Assembly (NCBI GenBank): GCA_025359985.1
Contig: JANYDB010000020.1
Coordinates: 1-64,000, forward strand
Origin: Burkholderiales bacterium
GTDB lineage: Bacteria > Pseudomonadota > Gammaproteobacteria > Burkholderiales > Usitatibacteraceae
Length of the DNA: 64,000 bases
Direction: 5' to 3'
Made by a program: the position numbers and the translations under genes. This document shows positions 28,730 through 37,222 of the stretch, one piece after another; position 1 is the first letter of the stretch, and the number at the start of each line of letters is the position of its first letter. The notes beneath the pieces were generated by a model that ran no database searches, was not told the origin of the DNA, and was given only the letters and a program-made list of their open reading frames with translations.

Positions 28730-31432
28730 ATGCCCCGTATTCTTGCCCCTTCTATTTCATCTGCGTCTGCGCCGCTAAACGCAGTGCCCTCTGGAATTAC
28801 AGAAATTGCCGCCTACGCAGGCGCATGGCGGCTCTGCATGGCGGACGCCAAAGCTGAGCTTAGGCAGCGCTACTTTGAGCGCCCCAATCCAGTTAGCCAT
28901 TTACGCGCACTTGCCGCGTTAACGGATAATTTATTGCAGCGCCTGGCAACCGAAACGGCGCTGCCCGCAAACTACGCGTTGGCTGCCGTAGGCGGTTACG
29001 GGCGCGGCTATTTATATCCATTATCCGATGTGGATATCCTCATTCTGTTGCCCGATAGCGCCACGACCGGCGCTGAAGCCGGGCAGATCGTTGAACGTTT
29101 TGTCACTTTACTATGGGATGTTGGGCTTGAACCGGGGATCGCCGTCCGAACTATTAAAGAGTGTGTGGATGAGGCTGCTAAGGAGGTGACCGTTGACACT
29201 AGCCTGCTGGAAGCGCGCCCGATCTGGGGAGATCAGAATTTGGTCAAAACGCTTTTGCTAAAACTGCATCAGGCGCGCAATCTCAAACATTTTTTCGACG
29301 CAAAAATCGCCGAGCAGCGAAAACGGCATGCACGACATCATGATGTTGCGCTCAATCTGGAACCCAATATCAAGGAAAGCCCTGGCGGATTGCGCGATTT
29401 GCAAATGATGCTGTGGCTGTCAAAGGCGGCGCAATTAGGCGATGACTGGCACGCGCTGGCCGCTCAGCACATCATCACACCCGACGAAGCCAGGCATATT
29501 GCGCACCATGAACGAGTGCTCATGAATTTGCGCATTCGGCTGCACTATTTATCGGGACGACGTGAAGACCGATTGGTATTTGATCACCAGACGGCGCTGG
29601 CGGCTGAGCTGAAAATCATGCCTGGCAAGCATCGTCTCGCCTCTGAAGCATTAATGCGTCGCTACTACCTGACCGCCAAAGTAATCTGGCAAATGAATTC
29701 AATTTTATTAACCAATTTAATTGAGCGAATTTCTCAACGAAAAAAAGATGTGGTGCGAAAAATTGATGATGATTTTGATCTCATTAACGGCAATATTGCC
29801 GCGCGCGATGAAACCATTTTTCAGCGTAATCCACACGCCATTTTTAAGGCATTTCTCGCGCTGCAGCAGGTTTATGAAGCTGAATTTTTTGCGCCTGAAA
29901 CCCTGCGCGCTCTGTGGCGCGCAGTGCCGCTCATTGATCGCTCCTTTCGCGAAGACCCCGCCGTAAACCAGCTTTTTCTGAATATTTTAAAAAGCGAAAA
30001 AGTAACCTTCACCCTACGTCGCATGAGCCGCTACGGTGTACTGGGTCGCTATATTCCTGCGTTCGGTCGCATTGTCGGACAAATGCAGCATGATCTTTTT
30101 CATGTCTACTCAGTTGATGAACATATCCTAATGGTGATTCGCAATCTGCGTCGTCTGGTGCTGCCGCGTTTTGCACATGAGTTTCCGTTTTGTCATGAGC
30201 TGGCCCGCGATTTCGAGCGCCCCGAAATTTTGTATCTGGCTGCGCTGTTTCACGATATTGCCAAAGGCCGGGGTGGCGATCATTCCGAATTAGGGAAAAA
30301 AGACGCACGCCTGTTCTGCAAAAAAATGCGCGAGGCCAGCCTGAACAGTTTCAGCAAAGCTGATGCTGATTTGGTGGCTTGGATTGTTGAGATGCATTTG
30401 CAAATGTCGGCGGTTGCACAAAAGCAGGATCTTTCCGATATTGATGTGATCGCCCGATTCGCGACGCTGGTTCGCACCGAGCGTCGACTGGTCGCGCTTT
30501 ATATTTTTACCGTCGCCGATATTCGCGGTACCAGCCCGCATGTATGGAATAGCTGGAAAGCAAAATTGCTTGAGCAGCTATTTCGCGCCACCTTGAAACT
30601 GCTGCGCGGAGAAGCCGTGCCGAACGAGCGCTGGATCGAAAATAAAAAAGCCGAAGCACTCGCGCTGTTTCTGGAAGCGAGCAGGCAACCGAACCTCTCG
30701 CCGACAATCTGGCCACAGATGGGGACTAATTATTTTCAGCGTTTTGAACCACATGAAATGGCTCAGCATGCCCTGATGCTGGAAGGTATACCGGTGGCCG
30801 AACTCAGCGCTTTTTCGCAGGCATTGGTGAATGTGCAGATGCCGCATGCCATAGATAGCAATATTATCGAAGACGGCTTTACGGTCATGGTGATTACCCG
30901 TGATCAGCCCGGCTTGTTTGCGCGCATCACGGGCTGTTTTGAACGGCTCGTATTTGATATTGCCGCCGCCAAAATTTTCACCACGCCGGACGGCATTGCC
31001 TTCGATACGTTTCAGGTTTTGCCCAAGCACGGCAAGGCCGCTGGCTATCGAAATCTGGCCCAAATCATCGAAGTCGAACTGGCGAAAGCAATCGACAGTC
31101 ACGCCCCGATTGTTGATGTCATGCCTGGACGATTGTCGCGCCAGGTCAAACATTTCCCGATCAAACCCACCATTACCTTAATGCCCTCACGGCATCCGCC
31201 CTACTATGACCTCTCGGTGAGCTGTGCAGACCGTCCGGGTTTGCTATCAACCATCGCGCGCGTGCTGCTGAAGTTTGATATTAATTTGCATGACGCACGG
31301 GTGAGCACATTAGGGCAGCGCGCTGAAGATGCGTTCGTAATCGAAAACGCTCAACTCGCAGACGCCGAATTTAATCGCAAGCTGCGAACAAGGTTGGTCG
31401 CGCAATTAGCGCCTGAATTTAACAATTCTTAA
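28730..31432 (+). CDS. glnD: PII uridylyltransferase / uridylyl-removing enzyme
   Basis: 900 residues. It senses glutamine and adds or removes UMP on PII proteins, controlling nitrogen metabolism. Domains: nucleotidyltransferase with GGYGRGYLYPLSDVDILIL (about 85-105); central GlnE-like region SPGGLRDLQMMLWL; HD hydrolase domain with LAALFHDIAKGRGGDHSELG (about 503-522); two C-terminal ACT domains (VMVITRDQPGLFARI and LSVSCADRPGLLSTI). All catalytic motifs are intact. The ATG at 28730 is used. map-glnD is a standard pair. Confidence 0.97.
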   Translation: MPRILAPSISSASAPLNAVPSGITEIAAYAGAWRLCMADAKAELRQRYFERPNPVSHLRALAALTDNLLQRLATETALPANYALAAVGGYGRGYLYPLSDVDILILLPDSATTGAEAGQIVERFVTLLWDVGLEPGIAVRTIKECVDEAAKEVTVDTSLLEARPIWGDQNLVKTLLLKLHQARNLKHFFDAKIAEQRKRHARHHDVALNLEPNIKESPGGLRDLQMMLWLSKAAQLGDDWHALAAQHIITPDEARHIAHHERVLMNLRIRLHYLSGRREDRLVFDHQTALAAELKIMPGKHRLASEALMRRYYLTAKVIWQMNSILLTNLIERISQRKKDVVRKIDDDFDLINGNIAARDETIFQRNPHAIFKAFLALQQVYEAEFFAPETLRALWRAVPLIDRSFREDPAVNQLFLNILKSEKVTFTLRRMSRYGVLGRYIPAFGRIVGQMQHDLFHVYSVDEHILMVIRNLRRLVLPRFAHEFPFCHELARDFERPEILYLAALFHDIAKGRGGDHSELGKKDARLFCKKMREASLNSFSKADADLVAWIVEMHLQMSAVAQKQDLSDIDVIARFATLVRTERRLVALYIFTVADIRGTSPHVWNSWKAKLLEQLFRATLKLLRGEAVPNERWIENKKAEALALFLEASRQPNLSPTIWPQMGTNYFQRFEPHEMAQHALMLEGIPVAELSAFSQALVNVQMPHAIDSNIIEDGFTVMVITRDQPGLFARITGCFERLVFDIAAAKIFTTPDGIAFDTFQVLPKHGKAAGYRNLAQIIEVELAKAIDSHAPIVDVMPGRLSRQVKHFPIKPTITLMPSRHPPYYDLSVSCADRPGLLSTIARVLLKFDINLHDARVSTLGQRAEDAFVIENAQLADAEFNRKLRTRLVAQLAPEFNNS

Positions 31433-31719
31433 ATCAAATCCTAAACAAAAGCCTAGACAATATAAAAATATCAAACTAGCCGTCTGGCGGGCAATTACAG
31501 TCAAAAATGCCTGAAAATCCGCTCCAGTACTGGCGTTTAACATTTTATATAAAAACTTGACTGGCATTTTGTGTCGACAACGTCATAGCTTACGATATGG
31601 TTGCTTGCCTGCGTTAGCATTCAGCGAGAATGAGCCCTCACTCAGATTTTAAAACAGGGCGTCGCCCGCTGAAACTTCTATTGTGGGCAGTAGGGTAGAC
31701 AATTATTTTTTATTTCTTA
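31433..31719. other. Long spacer after glnD
   Basis: Part of the 557-bp gap before the next gene. No gene or clear terminator seen; a small GGGCGTCGCCC palindrome occurs near 31660. The right part of the gap (31720-31989) holds the promoter and Fur-like box and an AT-rich leader with T-tracts. Confidence 0.45.
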
Positions 31720-31749
31720 TTGACAAACTTAATCCAATTCGACTATTTT
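31720..31749 (+). promoter_or_regulatory. Promoter of the flavin/iron operon
   Basis: -35 TTGACA (31720-31725, consensus), 18-bp spacer, -10 TATTTT (31744-31749). The Fur-like box follows directly, so repressor binding would cover the -10 and start site. The leader to the first gene is about 230 nt. Confidence 0.65.
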
Positions 31750-31751
31750 AA

Positions 31752-31766
31752 TACGAATCGTTCTCA
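31752..31766 (+). promoter_or_regulatory. Fur-like box (TACGAATCGTTCTCA)
   Basis: A 7-1-7 inverted repeat: half-sites TACGAAT and, on the other strand, TGAGAAC. The pattern TRMGAAY matches the two boxes before bfd in this window (TGCGAAT, TGGGAAT, TGACAAT) and the general Fur consensus TGATAAT. Position just downstream of the -10 suits repression. Binding is inferred. Confidence 0.62.
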
Positions 31767-31989
31767 TTTGTTTTTTTACTTGTGTTAAACCTTGATCAAA
31801 TCAGGATTTTTACCTGCCTCCTTTTGAATTTTTAACTTTTGGTTTTTAACTTTTTTATTGTTGGCGTTTTTATTTTTCCACTGTTTTTTCATGCCCCCAA
31901 AATCAAGTATCGCTCTTACGACTTCCTATCCATCTAAAGCTCTTTATAAAAGTGCTTTTATAAAACGCCTTTAAAGATTAAAAAAATTT

Positions 31990-33357
31990 ATGACCGCAGA
32001 CATTCACTCCATAAATCGCCGCCAGTTTTTGCTGACCACCGGTGCGGGCGCATTATCCGCCGCGCTGCCACTTACGAGTGAGGCAGCCAAAAGCGTTGTA
32101 CCTGCATTGAAACGACGCAATGCTTATCAACAAGCCAACCTAGCTGCGAGCAACGGCCGCTATGGGGCGAAATTTATTTTTGAGGGGATGGTTGATGCGT
32201 GGGGGATTGCGATTCGGCCTGCAGGCGCTGGCGGCCATTTTTGGGTGACAGCCGGCGCGACGTCGTATCAATTTGTGGGCGATGTAGCTACGTCCAGCAA
32301 TCCCAATTTACGCACTCTGTTTCAAGATGGACTCAGCGAGGTTTACATCCCGTGTGCCGATGCACTCACGACCGCCGACAGTATAGGCAAAGTAACCGGC
32401 ACCGTTTATAACGGCGCGCTGATTACATCTGATCTTTTCAGGGTCAGACAGCAAACGGCCACGATCAATAATCAGTCCGTATTGTTTGATGGTTCTGCCC
32501 GCTTCATTTTTGTCACGGATTCCGGCACGATCTCGGCGTGGACAGACCGCGCTGCCAACGGTTGCACCGTACGCGTCAATGGCCCTTCACAATTAATGTT
32601 TGATGGCAGCGGTCAAGGCATGGCATTTTTCGGGGTTGCGGTTAAAACAGATTCCTGGGATGTCTTATGGGCTGCTGATTTTGGAACTGATCCGCAAATC
32701 CGCCAGTTCAATAAAGCCTGGGCACTGGAGCCAACCAGAGGATTTGTCAATCCCTTTGCCACCGGCAATTTACGCGACCCAACCAATCCCGACCAGGGTA
32801 ATAAAGCGCGTCCTGGTGATCCGGTGCCATTCAATATTCATATTCTCAATGGCCGCGTGTTTGTGATGTATTGCATTAGCCAGGTATTACGTAATGAGGC
32901 CGGTTTCATTGTTAACGCCCGGCAATTTTTTGCCGCAGAAGAAGACTCGTTGGATGCCGCCGCTGAAGCAAAAACCAGTGGATTCCCCAATCGCGGCAAA
33001 TTAGTCGAATACAACCTTGAGGGTGAAATCGTAAAAATTTACGAAGACACTGGACGCCTTAACGCGCCTTGGGGAGTGGCGATTGCGCCTGCTAATTTTG
33101 GCCTGCTCTCCCATATGCTGCTAGTGAGCAATTTTGGTGGCCTCGGTAAAATCGCTGCCTTTAACCCATCCACTGGGCGCTTTATTGACTACATGCGCGA
33201 CCCCGATGGAAATGTCATCGGCTTAGATGGCATATGGGCTCTGATGTTTGGCAACGGCGTGAGTTTGGGCGACACCAACGCACTCTATTTCGCCGCTGGC
33301 ACGGAAGGGGAAACTGCGGGACTGTTTGGTTCCTTGCGTTATATCGGCGACCGCTGA
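31990..33357 (+). CDS. Tat-exported TIGR03118-type beta-propeller protein
   Basis: 455 residues. A twin-arginine signal is evident: SINRRQFLLTTGAG at about 8-21, with a hydrophobic stretch to about 30. The body resembles the TIGR03118 family: opening NAYQQANLAAS, middle DAWGIAIRPAG, LDAPWG-like LNAPWGVAIAP near 357, and the closing NALYFAAGTEGETAGLFGSL. These proteins are predicted beta-propellers with no assigned activity. The Tat signal suggests folding, or cofactor loading, before export to the periplasm or surface. The ATG lacks a strong ribosome site. First gene of the Fur-boxed operon; its co-occurrence with flavin genes is the best hint of function. Confidence 0.8.
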   Translation: MTADIHSINRRQFLLTTGAGALSAALPLTSEAAKSVVPALKRRNAYQQANLAASNGRYGAKFIFEGMVDAWGIAIRPAGAGGHFWVTAGATSYQFVGDVATSSNPNLRTLFQDGLSEVYIPCADALTTADSIGKVTGTVYNGALITSDLFRVRQQTATINNQSVLFDGSARFIFVTDSGTISAWTDRAANGCTVRVNGPSQLMFDGSGQGMAFFGVAVKTDSWDVLWAADFGTDPQIRQFNKAWALEPTRGFVNPFATGNLRDPTNPDQGNKARPGDPVPFNIHILNGRVFVMYCISQVLRNEAGFIVNARQFFAAEEDSLDAAAEAKTSGFPNRGKLVEYNLEGEIVKIYEDTGRLNAPWGVAIAPANFGLLSHMLLVSNFGGLGKIAAFNPSTGRFIDYMRDPDGNVIGLDGIWALMFGNGVSLGDTNALYFAAGTEGETAGLFGSLRYIGDR

Positions 33358-33476
33358 TAAGCCATTGCGTCACCATTCAGCCCATCGTTAATAAACAGCC
33401 CCACATTAACCACTTTTTAAATCATCGAATTTAATCATCAAAAGTCGTCATCAACATACGGCAACAAGGAAAAACA

Positions 33477-34775
33477 ATGCGTGCAAACAATAAATGGTGT
33501 GTCCCCGCGATCATCGCGCTCGGTGTCAATATGGCGCTGGCATCAAGCTCAGCTTTCGCGCAGAGCAGCGAAACACAATTGATGAACCGGCTTGAACAGC
33601 TTGCCGCCGAACTCGATAAGGTTAAAGCCGAATTAAAACAAATCAAACAAAAGCAAGATACGCCTTCCCCGGTTGTGTCGAGCGCATCGGTCAGCATGCC
33701 CACATCGAACACACCATCACTATCACCTACTCAGCTGACCGCGTATGGTGAAATTAAGTATAGTCGCCCGCGCACTGATTCATCTGCAACCCAGTCCGAT
33801 GTCGCACGCTTGGTGCTGGGTTTTCAGCACCGCTTTGATGAAAAAACTAAGGTCATTGCAGAGCTCGAAGTCGAGCATGCAGTTACTTCTTCAACCGATA
33901 GTGGTGAGGTCGCGGTTGAGCAAGTTTATGTTGAGCATCGGCTCAACAACACATTTGGCGCACGTGCCGGCCTGTTTCTGATTCCGTTGGGACTTATCAA
34001 TCAAAACCATGAGCCCCACGCTTTTTATGGTGTGAACCGCCCCACCGTTGAAACTTCAATCATTCCTTCCACGTTGCGTGAGGCAGGCATTCAATTGTTC
34101 GGCGAACACGACAACGGTGTCTCCTGGAGCGCCGGTATCACCACCGGTTTTAATTTAACCAAATGGGATCCGCTGAATGCAGAGGGCGTTGAATCACCAT
34201 TGCGCACACTGCATCAAGAAGGCGCGCTCGCCAAATCCAAAGATTTATCCTTCTTTGCTGCCGCTGACTGGCGCGGCATCCCGGGCTTGCGCATCGGCGC
34301 AGGCTTCACCACTGGCAAAGCAGGACAAGGCACTGCAGGCTTTGCTGCAAAAGATGCCCGCACCACGTTAGCCGATGTACATGCGCAGTGGACACCGGGC
34401 GCATGGGATTTTGCTGCGGTTTATGCACGCGGCACCATTTCCGGTGCAGGCGCGCTAAATCAAACCTTCGCAGGCGCACCTTATCTGGTGCCTAAATCGT
34501 TTGATGGATGGTATGGACAAGCTGCTTATAAGATCCGTTTGAATGGTGATTATCGAATCTCGCCTTTTGTACGTTTTGAGCGAATCAACACGGGCCGAAG
34601 CTTTGATGGTGTTGTCGCCGGATTGAATGCAATCGCCTATGATACGGAATCGATTTGGACTACTGGCCTGAATTTCAATATCGCGCCAACTGTAGTGCTC
34701 AAGGCGGATTATCAGCGCTATAAAATAGTCAAAGATTCGGATCGCCTGAATCTGGGCCTGGGGTTTTCGTTTTGA
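33477..34775 (+). CDS. Outer membrane porin with N-terminal coiled coil (OprP/OprO-like)
   Basis: 432 residues. Signal peptide to about 28 (GVNMALASSSAFA), a coiled coil at about 30-63 (LMNRLEQLAAELDKVKAELKQ), a Ser/Pro linker, then a beta-barrel with alternating strands and the ending LNLGLGFSF with terminal Phe. The barrel resembles the phosphate-selective O/P porin group (GLFLIPLGLINQNHEP, ERINTG), but sugar or metal complexes are equally possible. AAGGAAAA precedes the ATG. Placed 119 bp after the beta-propeller gene, in the same direction. Confidence 0.82.
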   Translation: MRANNKWCVPAIIALGVNMALASSSAFAQSSETQLMNRLEQLAAELDKVKAELKQIKQKQDTPSPVVSSASVSMPTSNTPSLSPTQLTAYGEIKYSRPRTDSSATQSDVARLVLGFQHRFDEKTKVIAELEVEHAVTSSTDSGEVAVEQVYVEHRLNNTFGARAGLFLIPLGLINQNHEPHAFYGVNRPTVETSIIPSTLREAGIQLFGEHDNGVSWSAGITTGFNLTKWDPLNAEGVESPLRTLHQEGALAKSKDLSFFAAADWRGIPGLRIGAGFTTGKAGQGTAGFAAKDARTTLADVHAQWTPGAWDFAAVYARGTISGAGALNQTFAGAPYLVPKSFDGWYGQAAYKIRLNGDYRISPFVRFERINTGRSFDGVVAGLNAIAYDTESIWTTGLNFNIAPTVVLKADYQRYKIVKDSDRLNLGLGFSF

Positions 34776-34863
34776 TGATGATCATCCATTGATGCTGCCG
34801 GTCCTTCTGCACTGCGTCCGTTAAGCTTCGTCCTCTCAGCTACGTCCTTTAAACTTTACCCTT

Positions 34864-35409
34864 ATGAAATCCGCTCTGGTTTGGTTACCGGTATCAGCGT
34901 TAGTGGTGATAGCGCCCGCCTATGCAGGACAGTATGCGACTGCCGACGAAGCGGCACGACGCGCTTTTCCGGAAGCGACATCATTTAAGGAAAGTGTTTT
35001 TCAACTGACCGCGGAGGAGCTCCGTGCCGTCTCGGCTGCCACTGGATTGCCTGCCAAGCCCGCGCTGTGGCGCGCCATGATAGCGATGAGCGTGGAAACA
35101 CCCATCGGCATGGTGGTATTGGATGGCGTGATCGGCAAGTTCGAGCTGATTGATTATGCGGTGGGCATCGGTACTAACGGCAAAATTCGCCATGTCGAAA
35201 TCCTCGCGTATCGCGAAAGTCACGGCTATGAGGTGCGTTTGCCCGCATGGCGCAAACAATTTGTGGGCAAAAATAAAACCGATAAATTAAGAGTCAGTGA
35301 GGATATTTCCTCAATCAGCGGGGCCACCATGAGTGCCACCCATATTACGGATGGGGTCAGGCGCATCGTCAGTACCGTGGATATTTTGAAAGCAGCCGGA
35401 AAACTCTAA
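34864..35409 (+). CDS. Periplasmic FMN-binding domain protein
   Basis: 181 residues. Sec signal peptide (SALVWLPVSALVVIAPAYA, cleavage about 21). The FMN_bind domain (PF04205) spans about 75-175, with the flavinylation motif SGATMS at 152-157 preceded by Asp 147. By analogy with NqrC/RnfG, FMN is joined by a phosphodiester to the last Ser/Thr of the motif by ApbE. Here that position is Ser rather than the Thr seen in NqrC. The ApbE gene starts 2 bp after this stop, so the pair forms a substrate-modifier unit. Likely a periplasmic one- or two-electron carrier. Confidence 0.88.
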   Translation: MKSALVWLPVSALVVIAPAYAGQYATADEAARRAFPEATSFKESVFQLTAEELRAVSAATGLPAKPALWRAMIAMSVETPIGMVVLDGVIGKFELIDYAVGIGTNGKIRHVEILAYRESHGYEVRLPAWRKQFVGKNKTDKLRVSEDISSISGATMSATHITDGVRRIVSTVDILKAAGKL

Positions 35410-35411
35410 GT

Positions 35412-36308
35412 ATGTCGAGCTCGTCAAACTCGTTGAATATTACGCCGCCAAGCTTGCAAAAACGCGCGAGGCCGTTACTCGGCACCGTCGTTGAGATAGC
35501 GATGTGTGGCGTGGATGAAACCGCCTTTATGCGTGCAAGCAATGCTGCTTTTTCGCGCATTGAGGCCATCCATCAAGTGATGAGCTTTCATGAGCACACC
35601 AGCGATTTAAGCGCCATTGCCCGTGCCAAAAAAAATGCGGCTTTTCCGATCTCGCCAGATACCTGGAAAACATTGGCGCTCGCGCTTGATATTGAAGCAC
35701 GCAGCAACGGGATCTTTAACCCGACCATCGCGCCCGAATTGGTCAAGCGCGGGCTGCTGCCTGCTTTTGATCCAGACGGGGAGAATCATATGCCGCCGCA
35801 AGGCAGTCTTAAAAAAAGTATTACGCTGGAAGAAAATTTTCACATCCACATTCGTACGCCGGTATGGATTGATTTAGGCGGTATCGCCAAAGGCTACGCG
35901 GTTGATGCCGCCGTTGATGCACTGATCGCCCATGAGATTCCGCATGGCATGGTGAATGCGGGCGGTGATCTGCGGGTGTTTGGCGATATTGAACAAGTTG
36001 TGAGTGTGCGTGTCCCCCATGCGCCGACTACAGTGCTGCCCATTGCGAGCTTGCGCAATCTGGGCTGTGCAACTACAGCCCGTTATTATTCATCCCATGT
36101 TGATGGCGCTATCGTGGGCGCGCGCAGCATCGCCGCCGCGCATTATGATTCTGTCAGTGTGATGGCGCCTAGTTGCGCGGTGGCGGATGCGCTCACTAAA
36201 GTGGTATGGCTTGGCGATCCGAATAGTCCCGAAATACATAAAACCCTAAAGCATTTTAAGGCGAACGCCGCGCTGATAAACTCTGCGGGCATAGTGCATC
36301 GGCTTTAA
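35412..36308 (+). CDS. apbE: FAD:protein FMN transferase
   Basis: 298 residues. It transfers FMN from FAD to Ser/Thr of target proteins. Conserved parts: RPLLGTVVEIAM near 20-31, the WIDLGGIAKGYAVD flavin/Mg region (152-165), GMVNAGGDLRVFG (179-191) and VMAPSCAVADALTK (250-263) with the metal-binding Asp and Thr. Unlike many ApbE proteins, no signal peptide or lipobox is visible at the N-terminus (MSSSSNSLNITPP), although its neighbour substrate has a Sec signal. Either modification occurs in the cytosol, or export is by an unseen route or start. Starts 2 bp after the FMN-binding gene. Confidence 0.95.
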   Translation: MSSSSNSLNITPPSLQKRARPLLGTVVEIAMCGVDETAFMRASNAAFSRIEAIHQVMSFHEHTSDLSAIARAKKNAAFPISPDTWKTLALALDIEARSNGIFNPTIAPELVKRGLLPAFDPDGENHMPPQGSLKKSITLEENFHIHIRTPVWIDLGGIAKGYAVDAAVDALIAHEIPHGMVNAGGDLRVFGDIEQVVSVRVPHAPTTVLPIASLRNLGCATTARYYSSHVDGAIVGARSIAAAHYDSVSVMAPSCAVADALTKVVWLGDPNSPEIHKTLKHFKANAALINSAGIVHRL

Positions 36309-36346
36309 TAGCTTTAATAGCTTTATTGGCTTTCGCAGCTTTAGGA
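36302..36346. repeat. Five 9-bp repeats (GCTTTNNNN) at the end of apbE
   Basis: GCTTTAATA, GCTTTAATA, GCTTTATTG, GCTTTCGCA, GCTTTAGGA. The array starts inside the last codons of apbE; the first unit contains its TAA stop. Confidence 0.85.
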
Positions 36347-36380
36347 ACGATAACGTCTCCTTCTCACCATTTACTACAGC

Positions 36381-36839
36381 ATGTCTAAAAGACTCGTCAC
36401 CCATCAATTAGGGCCACAACACCGTCGCCTTACTTATGCCTGTTTCATATTGCTATGGGTATCCGGATTATTGTGGCTGGTCTTTCACTATTTCATGTCG
36501 GTTGTCAGCGAATTTGGTGTCGGCCCTCATCCTTTGCAGCTCTGGTGGCTAAAGCTGCACGGCTTGACCGCCATGGGCGCGCTGGTTATTTTTGGCTCAT
36601 TGATGCCGGGTCATATTCGTAAGGCATGGCAGCATCGAAAAAACTATGTCTCGGGCGTTGCGATGGTGACCAGCATGATCGCGCTCACTTTAACCGGCTA
36701 TGCACTTTACTATGTTGGTGGTGAGCAATGGCGGCCATTGATCAGCATCGTTCATTGGCTATGGGGACTGGCAATGGCACCGTTGATCGTGTTGCATATT
36801 GGCCTGGGGCGGCGTGCACGTTTGCGTGCGGCACAATAA
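36381..36839 (+). CDS. Four-helix membrane protein, putative heme b electron carrier
   Basis: 152 residues with four predicted membrane helices (about 18-40, 55-75, 90-112, 120-142). Histidines lie in or next to helices at 36, 60, 125 and 139, a pattern expected for bis-His heme b ligation as in DUF4405-type or cytochrome b561-type proteins. No other catalytic motif. Its place at the end of a flavinylation operon suggests it passes electrons from the quinone pool to the periplasmic FMN protein. Heme binding is inference from His spacing. Confidence 0.62.
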   Translation: MSKRLVTHQLGPQHRRLTYACFILLWVSGLLWLVFHYFMSVVSEFGVGPHPLQLWWLKLHGLTAMGALVIFGSLMPGHIRKAWQHRKNYVSGVAMVTSMIALTLTGYALYYVGGEQWRPLISIVHWLWGLAMAPLIVLHIGLGRRARLRAAQ

Positions 36840-36864
36840 AACCGTTGTTGTGAATACCAACTAA

Positions 36865-37221
36865 TCATCGCGCCGACTGATTTGCTTCGCGCTGATGAAT
36901 CTTTATCACTGAATACTTTTGCGAATGATTAGCGGGGGCGGTCGATTCAAAAGGGCCATCAACACTAACGCCTACACCGACACCGACATCGGAACCGCAG
37001 GCACCGCAACTTCCACAGCCGCTGCCACAAGACTTTCCCGATGGCGATTCTATTGGAAAGCTTTGCGCCATGATTTTTGCTAGCGTTTGCAGGCCAAAGC
37101 TCGATGCACCTTGCGCAAGCCACGCTGCGGATTTTCTAACCAGCCATTTTGGTGCATACCGATACAGCGCATAAAGGGCGGCCAACGCAACCACTAACGC
37201 CACGATAATATTTTCAGCCAT
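36865..37221 (-). CDS. FeoB-associated Cys-rich membrane protein
   Basis: 118 residues. One N-terminal membrane helix (IIVALVVALAALYALY), a basic amphipathic stretch, then a cluster of four Cys in KSCGSGCGSCGACGSD near residues 65-76. This resembles the small helix-plus-Cys proteins found after feoB. A Gly/Val run (VGVGVGVS) follows the cluster. It starts 1 bp after the feoB stop, so it is translated with FeoB. Possible role in iron delivery to, or sensing by, FeoB; not established. Confidence 0.72.
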   Translation of the reverse strand: MAENIIVALVVALAALYALYRYAPKWLVRKSAAWLAQGASSFGLQTLAKIMAQSFPIESPSGKSCGSGCGSCGACGSDVGVGVGVSVDGPFESTAPANHSQKYSVIKIHQREANQSAR

Positions 37222-37222
37222 C

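Noticed and set aside
30578-31153. Long antisense frame inside glnD (and similar ones inside scoAB, ppsA, lpxA and smc)
   Set aside because: They are opposite-strand shadows of conserved genes with no family match.
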